A stretch of 64,000 bases of DNA from Ulvibacterium marinum (GTDB lineage Bacteria > Bacteroidota > Bacteroidia > Flavobacteriales > Flavobacteriaceae): assembly GCF_003626755.1 (NCBI RefSeq), contig NZ_RBCJ01000001.1, positions 310,001 through 374,000 on the forward strand, read 5' to 3'. This document shows, piece after piece, positions 32,410-41,947 of this stretch (the first letter of the stretch is position 1; every line of letters begins with the position of its first letter). The notes beneath the pieces are model-generated. The model had not been told where the DNA came from. It made no database searches and worked only from the letters and a program-made list of their open reading frames with translations. The position numbers and the translations under genes are program-made.

Positions 32410-32655
32410 TTGGCCATTACCGTAGCACATCTCAAGAAAGGGCAAAAAGGAATCATCAAGGAATTTGAGAAGGATATCCTACCCATTAAGTTGCTGGAAT
32501 TGGGGTGCTTGCCCGGAAATCAAATTGAATTGCTACAGGTAGCTCCCCTTAAAGACCCCATCTACATCAATGTAAATGGTTCGCATATTGCCATACGCCG
32601 TTCAGTGGCACTTCAAATTGAATTGGAAATCTTGGATGATGTTTCTACGTTATGA
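32410..32655 (+). CDS. feoA: ferrous iron transport protein A
   Basis: 81 residues with a TTG start; the only nearby ATG (32395) is closed after two codons. SH3-like FeoA fold: TVAHLKKGQKGIIKEF, LLELGCLPGNQIELLQ, DPIYINVNGSHIAIRR. Cytosolic partner of FeoB. Its stop overlaps the feoB start by 4 bp (ATGA). Confidence 0.93.
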   Translation: MAITVAHLKKGQKGIIKEFEKDILPIKLLELGCLPGNQIELLQVAPLKDPIYINVNGSHIAIRRSVALQIELEILDDVSTL

Positions 32656-34889
32656 GCAAGCAGATCAAGGTAGCGCTTATTGGTAACCCAAATACGGGGA
32701 AAACATCGGTCTTTAACCAACTTACGGGTCTTAATCAAAAAGTAGGCAACTATCCAGGTATTACCGTAGAAAAAAAAGAAGGTGTCTGTAAACTACCCAG
32801 AGGGGTCAAGGCCCATATCCTAGATCTCCCGGGCACCTATAGCCTTAATACAACCTCCTTGGATGAGAGTGTGGCCGTAGAACTACTCCTGAACAAAAAT
32901 GACAAAGATCACCCGGATGTGGCCATCGTGATTTCCGATGTAGAGAACTTAAAACGGAATTTGTTCCTGTTTACCCAAATCAAGGATCTGAAAATTCCAA
33001 CGATACTGGTAATCAACATGTCCGATCGGATGTCCAGAAAAGGAATCAGCATAGATATTCCGGTACTTGAGGAAAAACTGCAAACCAAAATTGCCTTGAT
33101 AAGTACACGAAAAGGTACTGGTATTGATCGATTAAAAGAGCTGATTGCCGATTTCAGAAGCTTGCCGTCTTCTCCCAATGTGGACATTACGACCATTTCC
33201 AAAGACTATTTTGAGCGATTGAAGAATGCTTTCCCCAAGGAAGATCTATACAAACTTTGGTTAGTGATTACACAGGACGTAAACTTTATGCCTATTGAAA
33301 AACAGTCCCTAAAAAATGCAGCCACTTTTGCGGTCAAATCAAAATCGGAATTAAAGCGGCTTCAGCAAAAGGAGACCATTCTCAGGTATCAATTCATAAA
33401 TGGTATTCTCAAGGAAACCTATAAAGTGGATAGCAATGCCGCTAAGGGCTTTCGGGCAACCTTGGATCGGATATTGACCCATAAGGTATTCGGATATCTT
33501 ATTTTCTTTGCTATCCTCTTGACCATTTTTCAGGCTATTTTCGATTGGAGCACTTACCCTCAAGATCTTATTGACGAATTATTTGCTTCCGCCAGTGAAT
33601 GGGTGAAAAGCACGTTGCCGGAAGGAGCCTTTACCAATTTAATAGCCGAGGGTATTTTGGCGGGTATTGGGGGTATCGTGATATTCATTCCCCAAATCGC
33701 CTTTTTGTTTCTGTTCATTTCCCTCTTGGAGGAATCAGGGTATATGAGCCGGGTTGTCTTTTTAATGGATCGATTAATGCGTCCGTTTGGGTTAAGTGGA
33801 AAAAGTGTTGTACCCCTTATTTCAGGAACCGCCTGTGCAATCCCTGCAGTTATGGCCACCCGAACCATAGAGAACTGGAAAGAAAGGTTGATTACTATTT
33901 TGGTAGTTCCTTTTACTACCTGCTCTGCAAGATTGCCCATTTACCTTATCATCATCGCGCTCGTTATTCCTGAAGGGCGCTTTTTGGGACTGGGCTATCA
34001 ACCCCTCACTTTAATGTTGCTATATCTTATCGGTTTTGGGGCAGCCGTGCTTTCAGCTATGCTATTGAATAAAATCTTAAAGATAAAAAGTAGAACCTTT
34101 TTTGTGGTAGAGATGCCTAGCTACAAAATGCCCTTGTTTAAAAATGTGGTATATACCGTATGGGAAAAGACCAAAAGCTTTGTTTTTGGTGCCGGAAAAA
34201 TAATCTTGGCCATATCCATAGTACTTTGGTTCCTAGGCTCCAATGGATATTCTGAAGACTTTAAAAATGCGGAGTCCATTGTAAAGCAGCGCATTGAAAA
34301 AGAGGGATTGTCCCAATACAGTCTGGGATATATGGAACGCAAACTAAATGAATATAAAAATTCTACCCCGGTCAGTGTTATCGATACCGAACGAGCAATA
34401 AGTCTAAAGGCGATGCAGGATTCCCTGGCGATCATAACCTTGGATCTGGAGCAAAGGGCCATTGAACAGGAAATAGCAAGCCATAAATTGGAGCATTCCT
34501 ATATTGGGCAAATGGGAAAGGCCATTGAACCTGTTGTAAGACCGTTGGGATATGATTGGAAAATAGGGATCGCCCTCCTCACTTCCTTTGCGGCACGTGA
34601 AGTATTTGTGGGGACCCTGGCCACAATCTACAGCGTGGGGAGTGATGAGGAGGAGACCATAAAAACCCGTATGGCGGCAGAAGTAAACCCCAGGACCAAA
34701 AAACCATTGTTCAACTTGGCATCAGGTATTTCGCTATTACTGTTCTATGCCTTTGCCATGCAGTGCATGAGCACCTTGGCCATTGTAAAACGGGAGACCA
34801 ATAGCTGGAAATGGCCTATGGTCCAATTACTATTTATGAGCGTTTTTGCGTATATTGTTGCTTTAATTGCCTATCAATTTATAAAATAG
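32652..34889 (+). CDS. feoB: ferrous iron transporter B
   Basis: 745 residues. N-terminal G domain: GNPNTGKT (10-17), YPGITVEKK, DLPGTYSL (about 54), NMSD (about 122). Then a helical spacer and membrane region from about residue 285, with the two Gate motifs (SGTACAIPAVMATR and the later CMSTLAIVKRE segment). Imports Fe2+ in a GTP-regulated manner. Operon feoA-feoB-Cys-rich small protein. Full length for the family. Confidence 0.97.
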   Translation: MSKQIKVALIGNPNTGKTSVFNQLTGLNQKVGNYPGITVEKKEGVCKLPRGVKAHILDLPGTYSLNTTSLDESVAVELLLNKNDKDHPDVAIVISDVENLKRNLFLFTQIKDLKIPTILVINMSDRMSRKGISIDIPVLEEKLQTKIALISTRKGTGIDRLKELIADFRSLPSSPNVDITTISKDYFERLKNAFPKEDLYKLWLVITQDVNFMPIEKQSLKNAATFAVKSKSELKRLQQKETILRYQFINGILKETYKVDSNAAKGFRATLDRILTHKVFGYLIFFAILLTIFQAIFDWSTYPQDLIDELFASASEWVKSTLPEGAFTNLIAEGILAGIGGIVIFIPQIAFLFLFISLLEESGYMSRVVFLMDRLMRPFGLSGKSVVPLISGTACAIPAVMATRTIENWKERLITILVVPFTTCSARLPIYLIIIALVIPEGRFLGLGYQPLTLMLLYLIGFGAAVLSAMLLNKILKIKSRTFFVVEMPSYKMPLFKNVVYTVWEKTKSFVFGAGKIILAISIVLWFLGSNGYSEDFKNAESIVKQRIEKEGLSQYSLGYMERKLNEYKNSTPVSVIDTERAISLKAMQDSLAIITLDLEQRAIEQEIASHKLEHSYIGQMGKAIEPVVRPLGYDWKIGIALLTSFAAREVFVGTLATIYSVGSDEEETIKTRMAAEVNPRTKKPLFNLASGISLLLFYAFAMQCMSTLAIVKRETNSWKWPMVQLLFMSVFAYIVALIAYQFIK

Positions 34890-34900
34890 CTTTTCGGTAA

Positions 34901-35050
34901 ATGGAGTATGTTCAACTGATATTGGTTTATATTACCCTGGCCTTGGCGTTGGGCTACCTTATCTATAAATTCCTCTTGCCCAAGTCCATTTTCGCTTCAA
35001 AAAGGAGAAAAAAGAGCGCTTGCGGGCAAAACGATTGTGGATGCCATTAA
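34901..35050 (+). CDS. FeoB-associated Cys-rich membrane protein
   Basis: 49 residues, 11 bp after feoB: MEYVQLILVYITLALALGYL forms a single membrane helix, then a basic stretch (SKRRKKS) and a terminal ACGQNDCGCH. This is the pattern of small FeoB-associated Cys-rich proteins. Presumed role in iron handling near the FeoB exit; unproven. Too short for default ORF calling. Confidence 0.85.
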   Translation: MEYVQLILVYITLALALGYLIYKFLLPKSIFASKRRKKSACGQNDCGCH

Positions 35051-35115
35051 GGGTGTCCACGGCTGTCCATTCGTACTTGTTAAAAAAACAATAAATCCAG
35101 CCAAAAAAATCCTAA

Positions 35116-35145
35116 AAAGCATGGTTTTCCTAGGTACTATGCTTT
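35116..35145 (+). terminator. possible terminator after the feo operon
   Basis: AAAGCATGGT and ACTATGCTTT form a 10-bp stem with one mismatch around a 10-base loop; followed by AGTTTG, a weak T run. Confidence 0.5.
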
Positions 35146-35169
35146 AGTTTGTCTGAAAATTGATCCTGG

Positions 35170-36702
35170 ATGGGAAAAGTTGCATTCGCATTTACCCTAA
35201 TTTTTTTATTCCTTGGTATAACATATGCCAATGCACAAGTCCTAAGTGCAAGGATTGTAGATTCCACTACTTCAAAACCTGTTCCCTACGTTACCGTGCA
35301 ATTGAAAAAACGGGGAATGATAACCAACGAGGAAGGACGCTTTTCATTCCGGTTGGAAGAAAGCGTACAACCTTCTGATTCATTGTTTATTTCCTGTATC
35401 GGCTATGAATCCATAGGAAAGCCTATCTCCGAGTTTAAGGAGAATACTATTTATTTAAGACCCAAGGCCATAGAACTGAAAGAGGTCATCGTTTCCAATA
35501 AAAACTATACCCCCAGGGAAATTTTGGACGAGGTAAAGAAAAATCTGGAAAAAAATTATCATCTGGAGCTTACCAAGAAGCGATTGTTTCTGCGGGAATC
35601 CTACCAGCAAAATATCCTAAAGAGCGATTATGTCCTCAAGAAATCAACCATTCCCGCATTCAATACCAATTTTTTGGACAGTGTAAACAATACAATTCCC
35701 AAGAACAACAGTTATTATACTGAAATGCTGGGCGATCTTTATGGTGGTAGTAAGGCCAAAGAACAAAAGTTAAATATCATAAAGGCATCCGAACTGTATG
35801 ATAAAAGCAAAACTTTGGATGCTGAGACCTTGGAGAAGAAGTTTAATTCCATCGTAAAGGAAAACATAAAAACGGATTCTTATTTTAAGATCAAATCCGG
35901 ATTATTTGGAACAAAAGTGGATGCCGATGAACTTTTTGAGACCGAGGTAGACTCCAGTGATGTACAGGCTTTAAACGAGCACTTGAAGAAAACCCAGGAA
36001 AATGAACAGGAGCGTAAAAAGTTCTTTGCCAAATATAAGCGCCGTACCTTAGGTAACCTTTACAAAAGCTTGCCCGTATTCAAAAATTCGGATTACAACG
36101 TAATCTTTAAACCAAGGCGATATAGGCTTACCCTGGAAGACTACACCTATTTGGGGGACGATGCCGTTTATGTTTTGCGTTTTGAACCTGAAGGTTCCGA
36201 GAATTTCAAGGGCAGGCTGTATATCAACTCTGATGATTTTGCTATTATCCGAATGGATTTCGAAAATGTTGAGACCTTACGAAATTTTAAGCTTCTGGGG
36301 GTTTCCTTTAATGAGTACCTTGCCCAGGGAAGGATGATCTTTTCAAAGGGAAAGGACGGTAAATATCAGTTGCGCTATTACGAAATAACCAAGGGAAACA
36401 GAATTGGTTTCAAAAGACCCCTGAAAATAATAGAGAAAAACAAAAACGTACGCGGCCGCCGAAAGCAAAATGAGCTTTCCTTAAAAATAGACGTCGCCGT
36501 TAGTGGCAAAAATCGTTATGAGCTGGTTGTTTTTGATGTTGATCCAGTGAGCGAAACCCAATATGAAAATATTAAGGAAAATAATTCCATACTCCCCACC
36601 TATATGCCCAACTACGATCCGGAATTTTGGTCGGGGTATGATATTATAGAGCCCAATACCGCCATCAAGGAATTTGTTTCGGAGGCCGAGCTGGATAAAT
36701 AA
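35170..36702 (+). CDS. exported carboxypeptidase-like regulatory domain protein
   Basis: 510 residues, signal peptide ending near ANAQ. Residues about 22-100 are a CarboxypepD_reg-like beta-sandwich (SARIVDSTTSKPVPYVTVQL, GRFSFRLEESVQPSD, LKEVIVSNKNY), followed by a long region with RRYRLTLEDYTYLGDDAVY and GRLYINSDDFAIIRMDFE. This matches DUF5686-like outer-membrane-associated proteins without the barrel. Function unknown; secreted. Confidence 0.78.
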   Translation: MGKVAFAFTLIFLFLGITYANAQVLSARIVDSTTSKPVPYVTVQLKKRGMITNEEGRFSFRLEESVQPSDSLFISCIGYESIGKPISEFKENTIYLRPKAIELKEVIVSNKNYTPREILDEVKKNLEKNYHLELTKKRLFLRESYQQNILKSDYVLKKSTIPAFNTNFLDSVNNTIPKNNSYYTEMLGDLYGGSKAKEQKLNIIKASELYDKSKTLDAETLEKKFNSIVKENIKTDSYFKIKSGLFGTKVDADELFETEVDSSDVQALNEHLKKTQENEQERKKFFAKYKRRTLGNLYKSLPVFKNSDYNVIFKPRRYRLTLEDYTYLGDDAVYVLRFEPEGSENFKGRLYINSDDFAIIRMDFENVETLRNFKLLGVSFNEYLAQGRMIFSKGKDGKYQLRYYEITKGNRIGFKRPLKIIEKNKNVRGRRKQNELSLKIDVAVSGKNRYELVVFDVDPVSETQYENIKENNSILPTYMPNYDPEFWSGYDIIEPNTAIKEFVSEAELDK

Positions 36703-36859
36703 TCTGTCGGATACCCATAAGCCTCCGTCCGTATTTGTATCCCCATTTCCCTATTCCCCAATCTTATTCTTCCCTGATAAGAATTTTTACTTCCGGTTAT
36801 GTAACCTTTTGTACTTTTCTTGCTATATAGTATTGAATGTCACCTAAAGACTTTCTCTT

Positions 36860-37381
36860 TTGAAGGAGCAAACAGACGAGATTATTATGGCCAAGGTGGC
36901 CCAAGGGGACCTGGACCTATTGAAGATACTTTTTAAAAGACATCACCTTCACGTCTATAATTTTCTATACAAAATGTGTAGGGACAAGATGTTGAGCGAA
37001 GATGTTACACAAGAGGTCTTTTATAACATAATGCGGTATAGGGCATCCTATAAGAATGGCAGGTTCGTCTCCTGGATGTTTACCATTGCGAGAAATAGTC
37101 TCAGAAGACATCTTCAAAAAACCAAGGTGAACCATGAAGATTTGGATGATGTTTCCTATAGATTGATTGAAAATGAAGAACCTAAGGAGGACTATACCCA
37201 TTTACTAAGAGCTTTGGATAAGCTCAACCCCTCGGATAGGGAACTGTTGATCCTAAACCGGTTTCAGGAGATAAAATATGCTGAATTGGCCAACATAGTC
37301 GGAAGTACGGAAGGAGCCGTAAAGACAAAGGTGAGCCGAGCCCTAAAAAAATTGAAGGTAATTTATTTTGAAAATTTATGA
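36860..37381 (+). CDS. ECF RNA polymerase sigma factor
   Basis: 173 residues from a TTG at 36860 (ATG alternative at 36887). Region 2: LKILFKRHHLHVYNFLYKM and SEDVTQEVFYNIMRYR. Region 4: LNPSDRELLILNRFQEIKYAELANIVGSTEGAVKTKVSRALKKL. Typical two-domain ECF without extension. Its stop overlaps the next start (ATGA), and that gene encodes a zinc-finger anti-sigma-like protein, so a sigma/anti-sigma pair is likely. Controls probably include the downstream DUF4097 genes. Confidence 0.92.
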   Translation: MKEQTDEIIMAKVAQGDLDLLKILFKRHHLHVYNFLYKMCRDKMLSEDVTQEVFYNIMRYRASYKNGRFVSWMFTIARNSLRRHLQKTKVNHEDLDDVSYRLIENEEPKEDYTHLLRALDKLNPSDRELLILNRFQEIKYAELANIVGSTEGAVKTKVSRALKKLKVIYFENL

Positions 37382-38178
37382 CGATGGACAAAAAACATGT
37401 TATTGATTTACTTCCGGACTATCTGGATCAGGTTTTGGATACCGTTCAAAAACAAAAAGTAGAGGCACATTTAAAACAGTGTCCAACTTGCGCCGCAGAA
37501 TTGGAGCAGCTAAGAACTCTTTTAGATGCCTTTGCAAATGAAGAAACAGCCATCCCCTCGAATCGGGTAGAAGCCAATTTCCTAGAGCTTTTGGAGCAAG
37601 AAAAACGCGAATTGGCAAAGGTGGTTCCCCTCAATTCAAAGCAACCTTCCATAAAATCAGGTTGGGGAAACTTCTTAAAAATAGCAGCAAGTATTGCAAT
37701 GTTGGTAGGTTCGTTTCTACTGGGGCAATATCAACAGGAACGGGAATCCCATGTTGAAATTGCTGCCTTGCAGAACGAGGGCCTAGAATTAAGGCAAACA
37801 GCCATGCTCTCCCTTATGGAGAGTAAGTCGGCCAGTAGGCGTATTCAGGGAGTCAACTATATTGACGAGTTCGGAGACCTTGATGAAAGTATTGTTAAAG
37901 CGTTGACCGACAGAATGCTACATGATGAAAATACCAATGTACGCATGGCATCAGCCGAGGCCCTGGAAAAATTTACGGCTTCGGAGATCGTAAAAAATGC
38001 CTTCATCAAGGCTTTAAAAGTGGAGAAGGATCCAGGAATACAAATTACAATTATCCAGACTTTGGTCCGCATTCAAGAAAAGAAGGCAGTAATGCCGCTT
38101 AAAGAATTAATGCAACAGGACGAAACCCAACCCTTTGTTAAGGAACAAATTGAATCATTATTACCAAGTATTATATAA
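37378..38178 (+). CDS. zf-HC2 anti-sigma-like membrane protein with HEAT repeats
   Basis: 266 residues: an N-terminal zinc-binding anti-sigma domain (EAHLKQCPTCAAELEQL, HxxxCxxC), a linker, one membrane helix (about 98-118, ending at GSFLLGQYQ) and a C-terminal domain of HEAT-like repeats (about 150-266: DESIVKALTDRMLHDENTNV, ASAEALEKF, EIVKNAFIKALK). The HEAT part would lie outside the cytoplasm, an uncommon sensor for an anti-sigma factor. Overlaps the sigma gene by 4 bp. Confidence 0.88.
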   Translation: MTMDKKHVIDLLPDYLDQVLDTVQKQKVEAHLKQCPTCAAELEQLRTLLDAFANEETAIPSNRVEANFLELLEQEKRELAKVVPLNSKQPSIKSGWGNFLKIAASIAMLVGSFLLGQYQQERESHVEIAALQNEGLELRQTAMLSLMESKSASRRIQGVNYIDEFGDLDESIVKALTDRMLHDENTNVRMASAEALEKFTASEIVKNAFIKALKVEKDPGIQITIIQTLVRIQEKKAVMPLKELMQQDETQPFVKEQIESLLPSII

Positions 38179-38187
38179 ACACAAGTG

Positions 38188-38204
38188 CTGAGCCTTGTCG
38201 AAGC
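38188..38204. repeat. short repeat CTGAGCCTTGTCGAAGC
   Basis: Near-identical reverse complement of GCTTCGACAAGCTCAG at 10299-10314 (one inserted C). It lies in the 44-bp gap between the anti-sigma gene and the first DUF4097 gene. Similar CTGAGC-TTGTCGAAG elements are scattered in many Bacteroidota genomes (from general knowledge). Confidence 0.5.
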
Positions 38205-38222
38205 ATCAAAAAACGAAACATC

Positions 38223-38975
38223 ATGAAATTACTTAAAATCACATTTTTACTGAGTTGTATTTGTACCGGAATATGGGCGCAAGAAGATTACACAAAATCC
38301 CTAAGCGGTATCGAATGGGTAAAAGTTGAATCCAAAAATGATATTCTTGTCAAAACACACGCCAGTGACCAGCTTTTGATCAAGGGCGGGCCTTCCTACA
38401 AAATTCCCGAAAGAGCCAAAGGATTGCGCTTGGTCGGGGAGAGCGGTTCGGATAATACGGATGTTGGGTTTTATGTTATCCAGGAAGGAAATAACCTCTT
38501 GGTAAGAAACCTAAGAAAATCGGAACGCGCAGAAATCTATTTGCCGGCAAAACAAAACATTTCCGTTAGGACCAACTGGCAAGGCAATATTCGAATTTCT
38601 GGTTTTCGGGGAGAGATAGAGGCTACTGCAGAATTGAACGGAGGCATTAGAGTTGAGGATGTAAGCGGGCCTTTGACGGCCAATACCTTAAACGGTGAAG
38701 TAGAGGTTCAATTTACAACGGTAAGCCAGGATTCTCCCATAAGCATCTATTCAACCAATGGCGCTTTGGATATTACAATGCCGGAAAATACCCCCGCGGA
38801 CCTAAGTCTAGGTACCGTAAATGGGTCCATTTATACCAATTTTGAAATCAGCTTACCGGATAAGGACGGTCTAAGGGCCATTGCCTCTAAAAAGGTAAAG
38901 GGGTCGGTCAATAACGGGGGGGTGGATGTTAAATTGAAAACCACCAACGGAAATATTTATCTAAGGAAAGAATAA
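38223..38975 (+). CDS. secreted DUF4097-family beta-helix protein
   Basis: 250 residues with a signal peptide (ending IWAQ). The mature part is a left- or right-handed beta-solenoid of repeated short strands: NISVRTNWQGNIRISGF, GEIEATAELNGGIRVEDVSG, TLNGEVEVQF, TVNGSIYTNF, KTTNGNIYLRKE. DUF4097 proteins are putative adhesin-like solenoids. Downstream of the sigma/anti-sigma pair and probably its output. Confidence 0.85.
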   Translation: MKLLKITFLLSCICTGIWAQEDYTKSLSGIEWVKVESKNDILVKTHASDQLLIKGGPSYKIPERAKGLRLVGESGSDNTDVGFYVIQEGNNLLVRNLRKSERAEIYLPAKQNISVRTNWQGNIRISGFRGEIEATAELNGGIRVEDVSGPLTANTLNGEVEVQFTTVSQDSPISIYSTNGALDITMPENTPADLSLGTVNGSIYTNFEISLPDKDGLRAIASKKVKGSVNNGGVDVKLKTTNGNIYLRKE

Positions 38976-38993
38976 TCAAAAAATAGAACAGTC

Positions 38994-39704
38994 ATGAAAA
39001 AAACAGTAGTCTTATTATTAGGCCTCATCAGCCTACAGATCGGTGCACAGAAAATCATTGAAGAAAACATTGATTATAAAAATCAATATATAGATGTGGA
39101 TGTAAAGTTCGCTTCTATGATAGCGGTTAAGTCATGGGATAAATCTTCGGTCTATTTTAAAGCTGAGATTTATACCGAAGACGAAAAATTCCTGGATCTA
39201 TACAATTTGGATATAAGCGCAAGCGATACCCGAATCGCAATTACTTCAGAAGCGGAAACCTTATTCAAGGCCTACCGCGAGGATTGTATTAAAAATAGTC
39301 CTAACAGGAAAAGATACTGCTATAACACGGGGGATTTATATGAATTCAAGTACGTGCTCTATGTCCCTAAAAATGCCAGGGTCAAAATAAGTAGCATCAA
39401 TGGGCATCTAAAATCCGAGGTTATTGAAGGCGATTTTACGGTTGACCTTATCAATGGGGATATCGAAATTGCACAATATTCCGGAGAACTTGATCTAAGT
39501 ACCATCAATGGAGAAATTGACCTGAAAATGATCGATGCTGATTTAGTCGCCGAGACGATTCATGGGGATATTTATGCCGATGAAAAATTAAAGTTCAAAT
39601 CTACCGACCGCCATGTGGGTCAAAAGATATACGGTCGTACCGCCAATGGCAAGAACAGCCTACGCCTAAACACTATTAATGGAAATATGTATCTAAGGTT
39701 ATAG
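38994..39704 (+). CDS. secreted DUF4097-family beta-helix protein, second copy
   Basis: 236 residues, signal peptide ending IGAQ. Same solenoid with SINGHLKSEVIEGDFTVDLI, STINGEIDLKM, ETIHGDIYAD, NTINGNMYLRL. It ends with the same NGN(I/M)YLR closing strand as its neighbour, indicating tandem duplication. It lies 18 bp after the first copy, so it belongs to the same operon. Confidence 0.85.
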   Translation: MKKTVVLLLGLISLQIGAQKIIEENIDYKNQYIDVDVKFASMIAVKSWDKSSVYFKAEIYTEDEKFLDLYNLDISASDTRIAITSEAETLFKAYREDCIKNSPNRKRYCYNTGDLYEFKYVLYVPKNARVKISSINGHLKSEVIEGDFTVDLINGDIEIAQYSGELDLSTINGEIDLKMIDADLVAETIHGDIYADEKLKFKSTDRHVGQKIYGRTANGKNSLRLNTINGNMYLRL

Positions 39705-39730
39705 GTATTGTTAAAGGGGTCGGTGCCAAG

Positions 39731-40129
39731 TTATGTTTGTACGGTCAACTTGTTTTCCATCAAATAAAAAAACGCCGACCCTGAAAAGTACAGGACAACA
39801 TCCAAAAAGTCTGCTGTATAACGCAAATTAATTCTGGGCAGATAATACTCAAAATAAACACTGTAAAATAGGGTGAGTGTCAAAATCAATGGCCATGGCA
39901 ACCTTAAGGTATTATTACCCTTGAGCTTCCGAATGGCAAATTGACCCATAAAAAGCACTATGGGCATACATAAAAAATCGTTCAGGTAATTGTTGGTCCA
40001 CTCGGGCAAGGTTGCGCTCATTTTTTGTAGGCTAAAAACAATCAAAGCCATGGAACAAAACAGCGGAAAGTAAAAGGCCTTTAGCCTTTTTGGTGTGGTT
40101 TTGATATTCTTTTTTTCGAAATTCAACAT
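39731..40129 (-). CDS. small membrane protein
   Basis: 132 residues from ATG 40129 (the frame continues to 40153, which would overlap the neighbour). Four predicted membrane helices; NYLNDFLCMPIVLFMGQFA and YSVYFEYYLPRI are conserved-looking. Similar Flavobacteriaceae proteins are sometimes labelled magnesium citrate transporter-like, without evidence. Convergent with the DUF4097 operon. Confidence 0.6.
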   Translation of the reverse strand: MLNFEKKNIKTTPKRLKAFYFPLFCSMALIVFSLQKMSATLPEWTNNYLNDFLCMPIVLFMGQFAIRKLKGNNTLRLPWPLILTLTLFYSVYFEYYLPRINLRYTADFLDVVLYFSGSAFFYLMENKLTVQT

Positions 40130-40142
40130 ACTTTTACCTACA

Positions 40143-40454
40143 CTAAGCCGCAATATAAGCGAATATATAGGCCAAAAAAGCCCCGATTGCCAGCACTACT
40201 ACCCAAACAGAATAAAAAGCAAGGGCAACTACTCTTACAATAGGATTGCTATGGTTACGTACCTTTTCAAAAAAAGCTGTTATGGCATCGGGTTTCTCTA
40301 CTTCTTCTTTTTTCTGCCTTTTCCTTTCCCGTTCCTCACGTTCTAATTTTCGACGAAGATTTGTATTGATCAACGTACCACAATTGTTGCAATAATCGCT
40401 GTTCTTGGTAATTTTGCCACATTTGGGGCATCTCCTGTTAATTTCATATTGCAT
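40143..40454 (-). CDS. zinc-ribbon membrane protein
   Basis: 103 residues from ATG 40454 (MQYEINRRCPKCGK). Two CxxC pairs (CPKCG and CNNCG) form a zinc ribbon at the N-terminus, followed by a highly charged coiled stretch and one membrane helix at the C-terminus. Function unknown. Followed 13 bp later by the small membrane protein. Confidence 0.75.
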   Translation of the reverse strand: MQYEINRRCPKCGKITKNSDYCNNCGTLINTNLRRKLEREERERKRQKKEEVEKPDAITAFFEKVRNHSNPIVRVVALAFYSVWVVVLAIGAFLAYIFAYIAA

Positions 40455-40654
40455 AACCGAAATTACTTCAGAAATAGTATCTATAGGGATGTTCCATAAA
40501 TTCCATAAAGTTATGCGTAAAACCCTAAGGATAACAACCAAAACCTGTTAACTAAAGCCTAAAAGCGAGGTATGGGTCAACATCATGATTCTCAAGATAC
40601 CGGAAGGTATGAGGCGGTGGATTTGATGGCCTGCTGGTATGCTTTAACTTTTCG

Positions 40655-41047
40655 CTAGATAAGTTTCCCGATAAAAGAATACAGGAGCATTCCCCAACCG
40701 GCGACCAATATTAATCCTCCCACGGGCGTAATGGGGCCAAGAAACCGCCATTTTCTTTCTTTGGACGCGCTCAACGTAAGCCCATAAATACTAAATGAAA
40801 AAAGAAAGGTACCTACAATAAAACAATAGGCAATATAGCTTTCCAAAGGAGTGTTGAATCCAAAATTGAAACCCAATACGATCAAAAGGAGGGCGTGATA
40901 CATTTGATATTTGACACCTGTTTCAAAGCTTCTTAATTGTTCTTCCGTAAAGGATTTTTTGAGGGCATGTGCTCCAAAAGCACCAAATACAATAGCTAAC
41001 AAACCATATAGGGATCCCATAAATTGAACGAGCAGAATTGTCTCCAT
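40655..41047 (-). CDS. DUF423 family membrane protein
   Basis: 130 residues from ATG 41047, four membrane helices. Family signatures: GAFGAHALKKSFTEEQLRSFETGVKYQMYHALLL, then GLTLSASKERKWRFLGPITPVGG and GW. DUF423 proteins (YgdD-like) are widespread inner-membrane proteins of unknown function. Confidence 0.92.
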   Translation of the reverse strand: METILLVQFMGSLYGLLAIVFGAFGAHALKKSFTEEQLRSFETGVKYQMYHALLLIVLGFNFGFNTPLESYIAYCFIVGTFLFSFSIYGLTLSASKERKWRFLGPITPVGGLILVAGWGMLLYSFIGKLI

Positions 41048-41090
41048 AACATGCAAAGATAGCCCGAGAATTGGATTGATACACTATAAA

Positions 41091-41121
41091 AAGCCAGTTG
41101 GGAGAATTCTCCAACTGGCTT
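41091..41121 (-). terminator. terminator of the SDR gene
   Basis: Minus strand AAGCCAGTTGG and CCAACTGGCTT form a perfect 11-bp stem followed by TTTTA. Confidence 0.82.
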
Positions 41122-41146
41122 GGTACGCTATTATGTCAATACACTA

Positions 41147-41896
41147 TTAAATTTGGCTCAACCCTCCATCAACGGAAAGTTCTATGCCATTTACATAGCT
41201 GGCTTCATCAGAAGCCAAGAACAAAACGGCATCGGCTATCTCCTTGGGGTTTCCGAAACGTTTTAAGGGATTTGCCTCGGCAAAACCTTGTCCCATTTCG
41301 CTAACCACTTCCTGGGGCATCCCCATTTTGTCATAAATTGGGGTGGCAATCGGTCCTGGAGCTATGGAATTAATACGAATTTGACGTGGAGCCAGCTCTG
41401 TGGTCAACACCCGGGCGTAAGCCCGTAAGGCACCTTTGGTAGCGCTATAGACCGCTGCACCCTCAAACCCTTTTTGATGTACGATAGAGGTATTGAAAAC
41501 TATATTTCCTCCGTCATTCAAATGAGGAATGGCATACTTGGTCAAAAAGGCAGGGCCTTTGATGTTAATATCGAATTGAGAATCAAAATGGTCTTCGTCA
41601 ATTTGATCTGCTGGTGCAAAGAAGGCTACCCCCGCATTTGCAAAGAGCACATCAATTTTGCCATAGGCATCCACGGCTTCTTGAATCAATTTTTCATTGT
41701 CCCGTGGTTTGGATTGATCGGCCAAAACTGCCTTGAAATCACCTTCCAAGTTCTTGACCACCTCATCCAGGGCCTCTTTTCTTCTTCCCGAAAACACCAC
41801 CTTGGCACCTTCACTTAAAAAACCTTTAACGGCCTCCAAACCTATGCCGGAATTTCCTCCCGAAATCACTACTACTTTGTCTTTGAATTTATTCAT
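41147..41896 (-). CDS. SDR-family NAD(P)-dependent oxidoreductase
   Basis: 249 residues. Rossmann fold with SGGNSGIG (12-19), LFANAGVAF (about 88), the catalytic Ser in VFNTSIVHQKG (about 137), YSATKGALRAY (catalytic Tyr and Lys, about 150-154) and the C-terminal YVNGIELSVDGGLSQI. Close to glucose/3-oxoacyl-type reductases; the substrate cannot be told. Preceded 51 bp upstream by a same-strand TetR gene that probably controls it. Confidence 0.93.
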   Translation of the reverse strand: MNKFKDKVVVISGGNSGIGLEAVKGFLSEGAKVVFSGRRKEALDEVVKNLEGDFKAVLADQSKPRDNEKLIQEAVDAYGKIDVLFANAGVAFFAPADQIDEDHFDSQFDINIKGPAFLTKYAIPHLNDGGNIVFNTSIVHQKGFEGAAVYSATKGALRAYARVLTTELAPRQIRINSIAPGPIATPIYDKMGMPQEVVSEMGQGFAEANPLKRFGNPKEIADAVLFLASDEASYVNGIELSVDGGLSQI

Positions 41897-41947
41897 CGTA
41901 TTAAAAATTAATTTTGAAACAATCGTTCCAAAAATGGTTAAAAAAAT

